Positions 36,353 through 44,980 of a stretch of DNA of 64,000 nt are shown here, one piece after another. The stretch is from Halopiger djelfimassiliensis (lineage in GTDB: Archaea; Halobacteriota; Halobacteria; Halobacteriales; Natrialbaceae), in assembly GCF_000455365.1 (NCBI RefSeq), contig NZ_HG315684.1, forward strand, positions 259,789 through 323,788. The letters run 5' to 3'. Under the pieces are notes generated by a model. The model had not been told where the DNA came from, did not search any database, and was given only the letters and a program-made list of their open reading frames with translations. The position numbers were made by a program, and so were the translations under genes. Numbering within the stretch: the stretch's first letter is position 1; each line of letters begins with the position of its first letter.

Positions 36353-38059
36353 TTATGTGATCTCGAGTTTTCGACGACCAACTGCAGCACCGAACAGGAC
36401 GATGCTCAGGCCGATAAATACGATCGGGACACCCATCTCGATGCTATCGCTCGTCGATCCGGCGAAATCAACAGGGACAGCACCGTTAAGCGGGCCGGCA
36501 TACCACAGGAGGAGATAGAACAACTCGAACAACGTCGACGAGCGGGTCCAGATACCCGCTGCAATCGCCAGTGATGGGGCGAACAGAACGCCACTCGCGT
36601 AACCCAGTACCGCACCGAGGTGCCCAGTCCCGACGAACAGAACGACCATCCCACTGCCGAGACCCATAGCGATGAGAACCCCGGCGAGCCACTCCGCAAC
36701 GATCTGTCCGATCGGATATTTCGAGGAAAGTACCAGATCCGTTACCTGATTTTGGCTCGTTCGGACACCCATTGCGGACCAGATGAACAACGGCCAGATG
36801 AACGCGATCGGCAACAACTGTTTCCGGAACGGTTCGATCGAACCACCCGTCGTCCCGACGTTTACGAGGCCGATGATCGGAACCACGACGAGTGCCATTG
36901 CTCCGACGTACCACCACCACGGCTGTCCGCGGAGTGCAAGTCGAAGCTCTGCGGCGACGAGCCGCCGGAAGCCGCCAGCATCACGGTCTCTGATGGGCGT
37001 CAGCGAGATCGAATCCGCGTCCGGTTGTTCGAACGTCTCCTCGACGGCAGCGTTATTCCGACCAATACCGGGAAGCGATGGAACGTACTGTGACAACCGT
37101 TTGGTCTTGCTCCAGCCGCTAACGGACAGCGATGGAACGAACCGTGACAGCCATCCGGAGTCCGTCGCCGGATCGCTCGATTGGAGTCGGTCGAAGGGGA
37201 CCGTCGCTACGAATACGATGAGAAGAGATGAGATGATAAGTCCGGTTCGCTGTGGAAACACCCAGACAGGCCAGTTCCCTCCCTCCCAGCGGAACGTCCG
37301 ATCGCCCTCGAGCGTTCCGATGTTCGGGGGACGACCGCTATACCCCGGGACGGCATCGAGCAACGCGTTCGCCGTCATCTCGTAAACCGCGATCTGTCCG
37401 GTTAGATCCCCGGCTTTCACCCAGATCGGGAGTTCGTTCGGGAGTAAGCCCTGCGCGGCAACGAGCGAAATCGGGACGACGGTCGCCATAAGAAGGAGAT
37501 AACAGATGTTTCCGAGGCTCCCGTTCAGCCGATCGATCGTTTCGAAAAGGAGCGCTATCCCGCCGACGAGAGCGGAAATCGGGATCGCAAAAACGATCAG
37601 CGGAACCAAAAGCGCGACTGGATCCGTCGTTCCGACACCGTGGACCGCGTGGTTGACGATCGTTGCAACGCCCAGCGTCACGACGATGACACCGCCAAGC
37701 GCGACGTTGCTCAGCCACTTCCCGAGGATATAGGTCCGATCCGACACCGGCGTGCTTGCGACCAACTGGGAAACGTTGTGCGTCCGATCGCGTGAGAGCG
37801 TATTGTTCATCAAATAAAATCCACCGAAAATCAACACCAAGGTCCCGGTTAGCCCCGCCTTCATCCCGATAAACTCCGCCGTCGGCTCCCCGTGGAAGTA
37901 CGTTACCGTGTCTCCATCGCGGATCTGGTAGGCGAGTTCGATCTGCCCGACGTTAACCAGAAAACCAATATACGCGATCACCGCAAGCGCAACCAGGAGT
38001 CGGCGCGATCGGATCCGTTGCAGGAAATCCGCCCGCGCAACGTGGTACAGTCGCCGCAT
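36353..38059 (-). CDS. Large ABC-2 type permease
   Basis: 568 residues with about 12 membrane segments in two sets separated by a charged loop (about 310-360), as in fused or two-half ABC-2 permeases. The N-terminal helix MRRLYHVARADFLQRIRSRR and the LTGTLVLIFGGFYLMNNTLSRDR segment are typical of this class. I chose the ATG at 38059, 1 bp after the stop of the upstream ATPase gene, so the two are tightly coupled; a longer frame up to 38101 overlaps the ATPase and looks wrong. Confidence 0.87.
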   Translation of the reverse strand: MRRLYHVARADFLQRIRSRRLLVALAVIAYIGFLVNVGQIELAYQIRDGDTVTYFHGEPTAEFIGMKAGLTGTLVLIFGGFYLMNNTLSRDRTHNVSQLVASTPVSDRTYILGKWLSNVALGGVIVVTLGVATIVNHAVHGVGTTDPVALLVPLIVFAIPISALVGGIALLFETIDRLNGSLGNICYLLLMATVVPISLVAAQGLLPNELPIWVKAGDLTGQIAVYEMTANALLDAVPGYSGRPPNIGTLEGDRTFRWEGGNWPVWVFPQRTGLIISSLLIVFVATVPFDRLQSSDPATDSGWLSRFVPSLSVSGWSKTKRLSQYVPSLPGIGRNNAAVEETFEQPDADSISLTPIRDRDAGGFRRLVAAELRLALRGQPWWWYVGAMALVVVPIIGLVNVGTTGGSIEPFRKQLLPIAFIWPLFIWSAMGVRTSQNQVTDLVLSSKYPIGQIVAEWLAGVLIAMGLGSGMVVLFVGTGHLGAVLGYASGVLFAPSLAIAAGIWTRSSTLFELFYLLLWYAGPLNGAVPVDFAGSTSDSIEMGVPIVFIGLSIVLFGAAVGRRKLEIT

Positions 38060-38060
38060 T

Positions 38061-38942
38061 TTAGACCACTCCCTGTTGATCGACCGTGTCGAGGTAGGCA
38101 TCCTCCAGCGTCGGCGTAACTCGTTCGGCGTCGTCCGTCGGCGGCGTCTCGGCGATCAGCCGGACCTTGACCCCGTCCGAACGCTGGACGGTGCTACAGA
38201 CCTGATACTGCGATTTGATCCGGGAAAGCTCCGAGCGCGGGACGATACACTCGTACACTTTCCCCGATACTCGGTTGACAAGCTCCTCGACCCCCGTATG
38301 GGTTATCAGTCGGCCGTTGTCGAGAAGCGCAATCGTGTTTGCCGTCGCCTCTACGTCCGGAACGATGTGTGTCGAGAGGATAACGACCCGATCGGTCGCG
38401 GTGTTCGTCAGGGCACTCCGCAAGCGGACGCGTTCTTCGGGATCCAGTCCGACCGTCGGCTCGTCGACGATGAGCAACTCCGGATCGTTGAGTAGCGCTT
38501 GTGCGATTCCAACCCGTTGGCGCATCCCGCCGGAGAACGTCTTTAACTTTCGAGAACGGACATCGACGAGGTTCGTGAGCGCGATCAGCTCGTCGATACG
38601 GGCGCTTGCCGTTTCGCTATCGAGACCGCGTAAGGCTGCCATGTACTCGAGAAACTCATCGAGCGTCAGATCCGGATACGTGCCGAAATCCTGCGGGAGA
38701 TAGCCCAGTATCGGTCGGACTTTCTCGGGTGATTCGACGATGTTCGTCCCGTTCCAGTATGCCGTCCCTGTCGTCGGCTTCATAACGGTCGTGAGGATCT
38801 TCATCAGCGTTGACTTTCCCGCCCCGTTCGGCCCCAAAAGTCCGTGGATCCCGTCCTCCAACTCCAGGGAAATGTCACGGATCCCCCAGGTGTCCTGTCC
38901 ATACTGCTTCCCGAGTTGCTCAGTCCGGAGCTTCATATTCAT
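38061..38942 (-). CDS. ABC transporter ATP-binding protein
   Basis: 293 residues. Walker A GPNGAGKS at 37-44, Q-loop LGYLPQDFG, signature FSGGMRQRVGIAQALL, Walker B LLIVDEPTVGLDP and switch His in STHIV. It is BcrA/NatA-like and drives the 568-residue permease encoded directly after it. With the ATPase at 35.1-36.2 kb this makes two complete exporters in one locus. It is the first gene of the minus-strand run, so transcription of the locus may begin near 38.96 kb, where the sequence is AT-rich. Confidence 0.92.
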   Translation of the reverse strand: MNMKLRTEQLGKQYGQDTWGIRDISLELEDGIHGLLGPNGAGKSTLMKILTTVMKPTTGTAYWNGTNIVESPEKVRPILGYLPQDFGTYPDLTLDEFLEYMAALRGLDSETASARIDELIALTNLVDVRSRKLKTFSGGMRQRVGIAQALLNDPELLIVDEPTVGLDPEERVRLRSALTNTATDRVVILSTHIVPDVEATANTIALLDNGRLITHTGVEELVNRVSGKVYECIVPRSELSRIKSQYQVCSTVQRSDGVKVRLIAETPPTDDAERVTPTLEDAYLDTVDQQGVV

Positions 38943-39115
38943 CTACAGTACAAATGCGCACTAATATTTTTATGCTAATACTATTTTAATCAATTAATCC
39001 GCCGGCACCGGTCCGGAGAACGCCCGGATACGACCGAATACGTCATCCAATAGACGTAATACGTATACAGTGTAAGGGGAGTGCTTATTCCGTCGTAGTT
39101 CCAGAGCCAGAGTAG

Positions 39116-39244
39116 ATGAACTACCCGTACGGGAGATGCCAGAACTGCGGGGAGCGGCTCTACGAGCACGTCGATGGGGGGTATCTGTGTCCGAACTGTG
39201 AGACGCGGTACCCTCCCGACGAACTCGACGAGCAAGCGCCGTAA
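39116..39244 (+). CDS. Small zinc-ribbon protein (42 aa)
   Basis: A 42-codon gene with two CxxC knuckles: CQNC near residues 8-11 and CPNC near residues 25-28, a textbook minimal zinc ribbon, ending in an acidic tail. Its ATG at 39116 follows an AT-rich leader. The function is unknown. It is on the opposite strand from the lanthipeptide locus and probably not part of it. Confidence 0.65.
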   Translation: MNYPYGRCQNCGERLYEHVDGGYLCPNCETRYPPDELDEQAP

Positions 39245-39304
39245 CTGGCTCTCGGACGCTGGATGGGATACACACGCGGTACTGCGAACGCCACAGTGAG
39301 GCAG

Positions 39305-39622
39305 TCATGCACGGGGGAAACCGATCCGCCGTACCCGTCTCGAGTCGGTCGTACCGGGGACGGCCCGTACGAGAGCCGTCGCCGGTTCGTATTCGGTCCG
39401 TTCCGTCGGTTCCTTGACCGCGATCAGTTTCCAGAAGCCGGGGGCGTTCAGCGTCAGTCGGCAGCGTCCGGACTCGTCCGTTCGCGTCCGTTTGGTCCCG
39501 GCTTCGACGACCGCGTTCTCGATCGGCCTGTTCGTCTCGTCGCGGACCCGGACGCCGATTCCGTCCCCGACCGCCACCGTCGATCGCTCGAGTTCGAGAA
39601 CGAGCTGTCTCGACACAATCAT
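39305..39622 (-). CDS. Small carboxypeptidase-regulatory-like domain protein
   Basis: 105 residues with a beta-sandwich pattern (VAVGDGIGVRVRDETNRPIENAVVEA followed by TRTDESGRCRLTL), resembling carboxypeptidase-regulatory or Big-type domains that occur as small stand-alone proteins in haloarchaea. No signal peptide is obvious. The ATG at 39622 was preferred to one 5 codons upstream because the latter adds only Pro-rich residues. Function unknown. Confidence 0.65.
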   Translation of the reverse strand: MIVSRQLVLELERSTVAVGDGIGVRVRDETNRPIENAVVEAGTKRTRTDESGRCRLTLNAPGFWKLIAVKEPTERTEYEPATALVRAVPGTTDSRRVRRIGFPRA

Positions 39623-39730
39623 GGGTGGTGGTACCACCTGTAGGGGAAAAGAATCACGTGGGACTCGAGCGAGCGACCGGAACCGAAATCGGTTCGTTTA
39701 ACCTTCCGAACCTACAACGTTGCGGTGCGT

Positions 39731-39813
39731 GCGAGGGTAGCCAAGCGGCCAACGGCGGCGGACTCAAGATCCGCTCCCGTAGGGGTTCGTGGGTTCGATT
39801 CCCTCCCCTCGCA
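39731..39813 (+). tRNA. tRNA-Leu (CAA)
   Basis: Acceptor GCGAGGG (39731-39737) pairs with CCCTCGC (39806-39812), with A as discriminator. The anticodon loop CTCAAGA gives CAA, and the long variable arm is that expected for Leu. The T-loop GTTCGATTCC is present. CCA is not encoded. No intron is visible. Confidence 0.93.
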
Positions 39814-39862
39814 CTGCTCACAGTGCGGCAAGACGGAGCGTCTTGCCCTCGCAACGCTTCTG
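39784..39862 (+). repeat. 79-bp direct repeat, copy 1 (tRNA-Leu 3' end)
   Basis: The T-arm and acceptor 3' half of tRNA-Leu plus 49 bp downstream are repeated exactly at 40007-40085. Inside the downstream part are two perfect hairpins, at 39811-39826 and 39827-39847, also duplicated, the second with a 9-bp stem and 3-nt loop. Confidence 0.9.
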
Positions 39863-40006
39863 AGATGATCGAAACGATAGTTGCTACTGGCGTTTCCGAT
39901 CCGCTCCCGTAGGGTCTTTGCGAACGAGCAGCGCCTCGCGCTGTCTCGTGAGCAAAGGCAGGGAAGTCGCAGCACGCGAGTGAAACGAGCGTGACCGTCT
40001 TCCCGT

Positions 40007-40085
40007 GGTTCGTGGGTTCGATTCCCTCCCCTCGCACTGCTCACAGTGCGGCAAGACGGAGCGTCTTGCCCTCGCAACGCTTCTG
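40007..40085 (+). repeat. 79-bp direct repeat, copy 2 (truncated tRNA-Leu 3' half)
   Basis: An exact copy of 39784-39862. A further 17-bp match to the sequence following the anticodon (GATCCGCTCCCGTAGGG) precedes it at 39898-39914, separated by a 92-bp insertion (39915-40006). The unit therefore looks like a tRNA-Leu 3' half, from just after the anticodon to the acceptor end, interrupted in its variable arm. It cannot form a tRNA. Confidence 0.85.
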
Positions 40086-40181
40086 CGGTGTGACGCGAAA
40101 CGCGAGCCGTGGCAAGAGTCAGTCGGGTCGGACCAGTCGGAATCACGACCGCTTTTCACGACGGGGAGCAGACGATGACCA

Positions 40182-40985
40182 ATGAGCGAACGCGATCCAC
40201 AGCGTCGGGCGACCGTCGCCGCCCGGGCGGCAAACGCCGGCGCTGACGTTGCCATCGACTCGTTTCGGACGGCACTCGACGTCGAGTACAAGGACGGGAA
40301 GACGGACGTCGTGACGCAGGCGGACAAGGACGCCCAGACGGCCGTGATCGAGGTTATCAGGGAGACGTTCCCGGACGATCCGATCGTCGGCGAGGAGGAC
40401 GACGAACTGAAGCAGGTGCCCCCGGAGGGACCGGCCTGGATCGTCGATCCGATCGACGGGACGAACAACTACGTCAACGGCATCCGGTCGTTCGGAACGG
40501 CGGTTGCGGCGGTTCGGGACGGGGAACCCGTGGGTGCGGCTACGGTCTGTCCCGCGCTGTCGGATACCTACCGCGTCGGTCCCGAGGGAGCGGTCCGCAA
40601 CGGCGAGCCCCTGTCGGTCAGCGACCGCGAGGATCCACAGGCCTGTACCGTCTGTCCGACCTACTGGTGGGAGCTCGATCAACGCGAGCAGTACGCCGCG
40701 GCGACCCGTGCGATCGTCTCCCGTTTCGGGGATCTACGCCGGGCCGGCTGTGCACAGCTCGAGCTTGCGATGGTCGCGACGGGGGCGATCGAGGGCGTCG
40801 TGACGAACAGGCGAGCAAATCCGTGGGATACCGTCGCGGGCGTCGCGCTCGTCCGCGAAGCCGGCGGGGTCGTCACCGATCTCGAGGGGAACCGCTGGCG
40901 ACACGACAGTCAGGGACTGGTGGCCTCCAACGGGGCGATCCACGAGGAACTCCTCGCGGCCGCCCGCGAGATCGACGCGGCATGA
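40182..40985 (+). CDS. Inositol-monophosphatase-family phosphatase
   Basis: 267 residues with the Mg2+-site motifs of the family: GEED at about 70-73, WIVDPIDGTNNY with Asp89 and Asp92, and NPWDTVAGVALVREAGG near the C-terminus. Archaeal members act on inositol-1-phosphate and often also on fructose-1,6-bisphosphate. The DPIDGT core is intact, so the enzyme should be active. It starts about 100 bp after the tRNA-Leu duplication. Confidence 0.9.
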   Translation: MSERDPQRRATVAARAANAGADVAIDSFRTALDVEYKDGKTDVVTQADKDAQTAVIEVIRETFPDDPIVGEEDDELKQVPPEGPAWIVDPIDGTNNYVNGIRSFGTAVAAVRDGEPVGAATVCPALSDTYRVGPEGAVRNGEPLSVSDREDPQACTVCPTYWWELDQREQYAAATRAIVSRFGDLRRAGCAQLELAMVATGAIEGVVTNRRANPWDTVAGVALVREAGGVVTDLEGNRWRHDSQGLVASNGAIHEELLAAAREIDAA

Positions 40986-41087
40986 CGACGGCGTGGGGAT
41001 CGGGGACGGCGTCGGACGTTCGGGCTCCCGGGTCACTGACCGCGAAAAACCGGAAACGGTAAGCGGCCCCCACGACGGGTATCGGGT

Positions 41088-42215
41088 ATGTACGAGTACG
41101 TCGAGCGGTACGGCCCGGAACGGATCTGGGCCGCGACCGTCGCGCTTCTCGCCGTTGCGGTAACGCTCGCTGCGATAACGTTCCCGCAGCGGATTTACAT
41201 CGACATTATCTGGCAGTACTTCTGGGGGCCGGTCGTCGCCGACGCGCAGGACATGAACTGTATCGCCTGGGCCGGCGGCGAGCAGGTCCCGTGTGGCGAG
41301 GCGGGTCCCAACGCCGGTCCGACCGCCGAGCCGGGATACACGTTCGTCTCCTATGCCGGCTACATTCCGACGCTCGTCCTGTTTCTGACAGGGATCGTCT
41401 TTCTCGTCGGCCGGCTCGATATCGATCGCTATCGCGCGGGCTTTTACGGCCTGTTCCCGTTCATGCTGTTCGGTGGGGCGCTCCGGGTCGTCGAGGACAT
41501 GAACGTCGCCGCCTACCGCGTAACCGGCGAACTCGCCATCCAGTTGCCGTGGGTCGGTATCCTCATCAGTCCGCTCATCTACTTCACGGTCTTTTTCGTC
41601 ACGCTTGCCGCCGTCGTCGTCTCCGTCTGGCTCGACCGAAACGGGTACGTCTCGGGCTACGAGTATCCGCTGGCTGCGATCGGGACGGGGTTGCTCGCGG
41701 TCACGGTCGGCTATCTCGGGTTCACTGCGGCCACCGAACCGTACGGAACGTTCTATCCGTGGCTGCTCGTGACCACGCTCGTCGGTGCAACCGCCGCTAC
41801 GGCGGTCACGTGGGGTGCGATCGTGCAGTTCGCACCCGAGATCAACCGAGGCACGCGGTATATGGGGATCGTGGTCATCTGGGCGCACGCGGTCGACGGC
41901 GTCGCGAACGTCATCGGACTCGACTGGGCGACAGCGTTCGGTCATGCACACAACCTCCGTCCGAAACATCCGATCAACGAGGCGATCGTCGACGCCACCG
42001 GCTCGATACTGCCGGAAAACATCGTGGCGGTCACCGGAGCGGCCTGGCCGTTCCTGCTCGTGAAGTTGGCCGCCGCAGTCCTCGTCGTCTGGATCTTCGA
42101 CGAAACCGTCTTCGAGGAGAGCCCCCGATACGCAATCTTGCTGATGATTACCGTCGTCGCCGTCGGTCTCGGTCCCGGCACTCGCGACATGCTCCGGGCG
42201 ACGTTCGGCGTCTGA
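41088..42215 (+). CDS. DUF63-family membrane protein
   Basis: 375 residues with eight or more membrane segments. The conserved stretch [15 protein letters not shown] and the N-terminal block [17 protein letters not shown] are typical of archaeal DUF63 proteins. A Cys-containing loop ([16 protein letters not shown]) between the first two segments is probably external. The function of the family is unknown. It is transcribed in the same direction as the phosphatase, about 100 bp apart. Confidence 0.85.
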   Translation: MYEYVERYGPERIWAATVALLAVAVTLAAITFPQRIYIDIIWQYFWGPVVADAQDMNCIAWAGGEQVPCGEAGPNAGPTAEPGYTFVSYAGYIPTLVLFLTGIVFLVGRLDIDRYRAGFYGLFPFMLFGGALRVVEDMNVAAYRVTGELAIQLPWVGILISPLIYFTVFFVTLAAVVVSVWLDRNGYVSGYEYPLAAIGTGLLAVTVGYLGFTAATEPYGTFYPWLLVTTLVGATAATAVTWGAIVQFAPEINRGTRYMGIVVIWAHAVDGVANVIGLDWATAFGHAHNLRPKHPINEAIVDATGSILPENIVAVTGAAWPFLLVKLAAAVLVVWIFDETVFEESPRYAILLMITVVAVGLGPGTRDMLRATFGV

Positions 42216-42375
42216 CCGTCTGCACACGGTTTCCGTTCAGAGCCCTCCAGACTCAGCTGCCGCCCAGCGGTCGCCGTCCTGTCCTCGACGCGTCTCATCC
42301 GGGGCGGCTCCTCGGCGAGGGTCGCAATTCGCCCCCACAGGCGGGATCAGGGTTCTCCCGGCCGTCCCGATCCAC

Positions 42376-43923
42376 TCACCGGTACAGATCGAGGGACCGG
42401 AACACGACGCCGAGCAACACCGCGACCGGGACGACCTCGAGCCGGCCGATCCACATGTTGACGATCAACATCGCCTTCGCGCCGTCGGGCATCGTCGGAC
42501 CGGTGATCCCGGAGTCGAGACCGACGTTGCTCTGGGCGCTCATCACGTCGAAGATGACGTACTCGAGCGGATGATCCGGCGAGAGCAGCCACAGGAGTAC
42601 GGAAACCCCGATCACGAGGCCGGTCACCCAGAGGACGAACACGACCATCGCTTCGGTGTACTCCCGCTGGGTCTGGTTTTCGCTGAGGCTCCGCTCGCCG
42701 ATCCGGAGCCGTCGAACTGCGCTATCGGGCCGGTACACGTTCCCGATCTGCCAGGCCGTTCCTTTGACGAGCGTGATGACGCGGATGAGCTTCAGGCCGC
42801 TGACGGTCGATCCCGCAGCGGCACCGGTGAGCATCCCCAGACACGTCACCAGCGTCGCGCCGGCCGTCCAGACCGGTTCCGTTCCGTTCCCGATCGTCGC
42901 CGTCCCGAACCCGGTGTTCGAGGTCGCGGAGACGAACTGGAAGAGGGCGATCCGGAACGTCTCCTCGAGCGATCCGTACTGATCGTTGGCCGCGAGGACC
43001 GCAGTCAGCGCGAGCGAGCCGAGTCCGAACCAGAGGAACACCCAGCGGGTCTGGATGTCCTTGTAGAAATTGCGGAGTTCGCCTTTCAGAATCAGGTAGT
43101 GGATCGGGAACGCGATACTGCCCGCGACCATGACCGGCACGACCGCGTACTCGATAAGGGGCTCGTTGTAGTGGCCGATCGAGGCCTCGTGGACGGAGAA
43201 CCCGCCGGTGGCGATGCCGGTCATGGCGTGGTTGATCGCGTCCCAGCTTCCCATCCCGACCGCGAGAAACAGCGCGATCGAGGCGAGCGTCAGCCCGAGA
43301 TAGATCTTCCAGATCTCCGTGACCGTGTTGACGATGCTCGGATGGATCTTCTCGGAGCGGGCCTCGCTCTCGTAGAGGGTGAGCGATCCGCTGCCGGGGC
43401 GGGCGAGGATGGCGACGGTGAGGACGATCACCCCGACGCCGCCGATCCACTCGGTGAACGAGCGCCACCAGTGCAGCGACATCGGGAGGTCCTCTTCGCG
43501 GGCGGCCATCGTCAGTCCGGTCCCGCTGAACCCGCTCATGCTCTCGAACACTGCGTCTAGCGGGTTGAGAAAGATCATCGTCGTCTCGTCCGTCGGCGGC
43601 GTGTTCGCCCACGCCGGGAACGGATCGAGCGCGATCGTCCACGCGATGAGTAGAAACGGCAACCCGCCGAGAACACCGACGATCGCCCACGCGCTGGCCG
43701 CGGTGACCATCGCCTCGAGCTTCTCGGGCGTCGCCGCGTCCCGGTACCATCGCGCCAGTCCGACGCCGATACCGCCCATCACGAGCGCGGCGACGGCGAA
43801 GGCGGGCACCGCGAAGAACTCGCCGACGACGACGGCGACCAGTATCGACGCGACGAGCATGAGCGAGACGACCTGCAGAATGCGGCCGACGTCGCGGCCG
43901 ACGGTTCGATAGCGTACTCTCAT
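42376..43923 (-). CDS. trkH: TrkH-type potassium transporter, membrane subunit
   Basis: 515 residues with about ten membrane segments of the TrkH/KtrB type. Four selectivity-filter pore loops are recognisable, for example FESMSGFSGTGLT, GIATGGFSVH, SATSNTGFGTA and SAQSNVGLDSG, each with a conserved Gly. It imports K+ (driven by Na+ or H+ or gated by TrkA). The TrkA gene at 43.9-44.6 kb overlaps it by 4 nt, which indicates an operon of pore plus regulator. Confidence 0.93.
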   Translation of the reverse strand: MRVRYRTVGRDVGRILQVVSLMLVASILVAVVVGEFFAVPAFAVAALVMGGIGVGLARWYRDAATPEKLEAMVTAASAWAIVGVLGGLPFLLIAWTIALDPFPAWANTPPTDETTMIFLNPLDAVFESMSGFSGTGLTMAAREEDLPMSLHWWRSFTEWIGGVGVIVLTVAILARPGSGSLTLYESEARSEKIHPSIVNTVTEIWKIYLGLTLASIALFLAVGMGSWDAINHAMTGIATGGFSVHEASIGHYNEPLIEYAVVPVMVAGSIAFPIHYLILKGELRNFYKDIQTRWVFLWFGLGSLALTAVLAANDQYGSLEETFRIALFQFVSATSNTGFGTATIGNGTEPVWTAGATLVTCLGMLTGAAAGSTVSGLKLIRVITLVKGTAWQIGNVYRPDSAVRRLRIGERSLSENQTQREYTEAMVVFVLWVTGLVIGVSVLLWLLSPDHPLEYVIFDVMSAQSNVGLDSGITGPTMPDGAKAMLIVNMWIGRLEVVPVAVLLGVVFRSLDLYR

Positions 43924-44591
43924 ACCTGATCGTCAGTAAACGCCGCGACGGCGGCCTCGAGCGCGGCGTCGTCGGTAAACACCGTCACCTGATCGCCCGC
44001 CTGAACCGTCGTCTCCCCTTTGGGAGCGCGGATCTCGCCGTCGCGCTCGAGGGCGACGACGAGACAGCCGTCGGGCAGTGCGCCCGATTCCGTGGCGGCC
44101 ATGAGACGCTGACCGTTCATCGGCGCGGTCTCGGTGACTGTGAGTTCGACCAGTTCCGTCTCGTCGTCGAGGTCGACGAAATCGCTGACGCCGGGGTAGC
44201 GAACCGAGTGATAGAGGTAATCGGCGATCAGCCGCTGTGGGTTTTCGATCAGCGTGACGCCGATCTTCTCGAAGATGGGGAGGTTACCGGGATCGTGGAC
44301 GACGCTGACGAGGTTGGGGACATCGTGTTCCTGTGCGAGCAACATTACCATGATGTTGACCGCGTCGACGTCGGTCGTGGAGATGACCGCGTCCGCGCGG
44401 TCGATCTCCGCGTCCCGGAGCGTCCCGTGGTTCGTCGCGTCGGCGTTGAGCGTCAGACAGTCGTACTCCGCCGCGATCTCGTTGGCTCGCTCCTCGTCGC
44501 TTTCGATGACGACGACGTCGTTGCCGTCATGTACCGCGAGCTCGATCAGGTTCGAACCGATGCTTCCGCCGCCGACGATGATGAGATACAT
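43920..44591 (-). CDS. trkA: TrkA-type RCK regulatory subunit
   Basis: 223 residues: an N-terminal RCK_N domain with the NAD(H)-binding GGGSIGSNLIELAV motif, and a C-terminal RCK_C domain (about 140-220; the segment MNGQRLMAATESGALPDG). The stop overlaps trkH by 4 nt (ATGA). TrkA gates the potassium pore in response to nucleotide binding. RCK_C domains in bacteria can also bind c-di-AMP; dacZ lies in this same window, so such control is a reasonable inference but not visible in sequence. Confidence 0.92.
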   Translation of the reverse strand: MYLIIVGGGSIGSNLIELAVHDGNDVVVIESDEERANEIAAEYDCLTLNADATNHGTLRDAEIDRADAVISTTDVDAVNIMVMLLAQEHDVPNLVSVVHDPGNLPIFEKIGVTLIENPQRLIADYLYHSVRYPGVSDFVDLDDETELVELTVTETAPMNGQRLMAATESGALPDGCLVVALERDGEIRAPKGETTVQAGDQVTVFTDDAALEAAVAAFTDDQV

Positions 44592-44980
44592 CGGTCGGGA
44601 TCACTCCGTTGAACCGCCGGTGTCGGCTCGAGGTCCGACGACAGGACGGTCACTCGCCGCATATCGGCTCTCGGATACGGCTTCGACCGAGCCGTCTTCG
44701 ATGGCGGTCCGGCCGACCGATCGGATCGGCCCGGCCGTTCCGCGTCCGATCCGGCTGTTCTCGTGTTCTCTGTCGGGCGTACAGTAGTGCATCGGTCTTT
44801 CTCGTGAGTGGGGTTGTTGATTCGTCAGTAAATATCCTTCTAATCTACTGATTCAGTAACGGTGCTAATACGATAGGTATCGGATATGCTATCGACTGCT
44901 TGGAGACATGCTCCTCCAGCGGGACGATCCACGGACAGCAAAAGGCAGCACCCTTCACGGCCACCGACGTACCGGCGGCT
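44592..44980. other. Intergenic region between trkA and the Lrp-TrkA_C gene
   Basis: Divergent promoter region for two potassium-related genes. One minus-strand frame of 63 codons (44601-44792) is compatible with a small protein but its composition is only weakly protein-like. A TATA-like AT-rich stretch is present around 44830-44880. Confidence 0.35.

Noticed and set aside
44601..44792. 63-codon minus-strand frame upstream of trkA
   Set aside because: Composition only weakly protein-like; not enough to call a gene, though it lies 9 bp from trkA.
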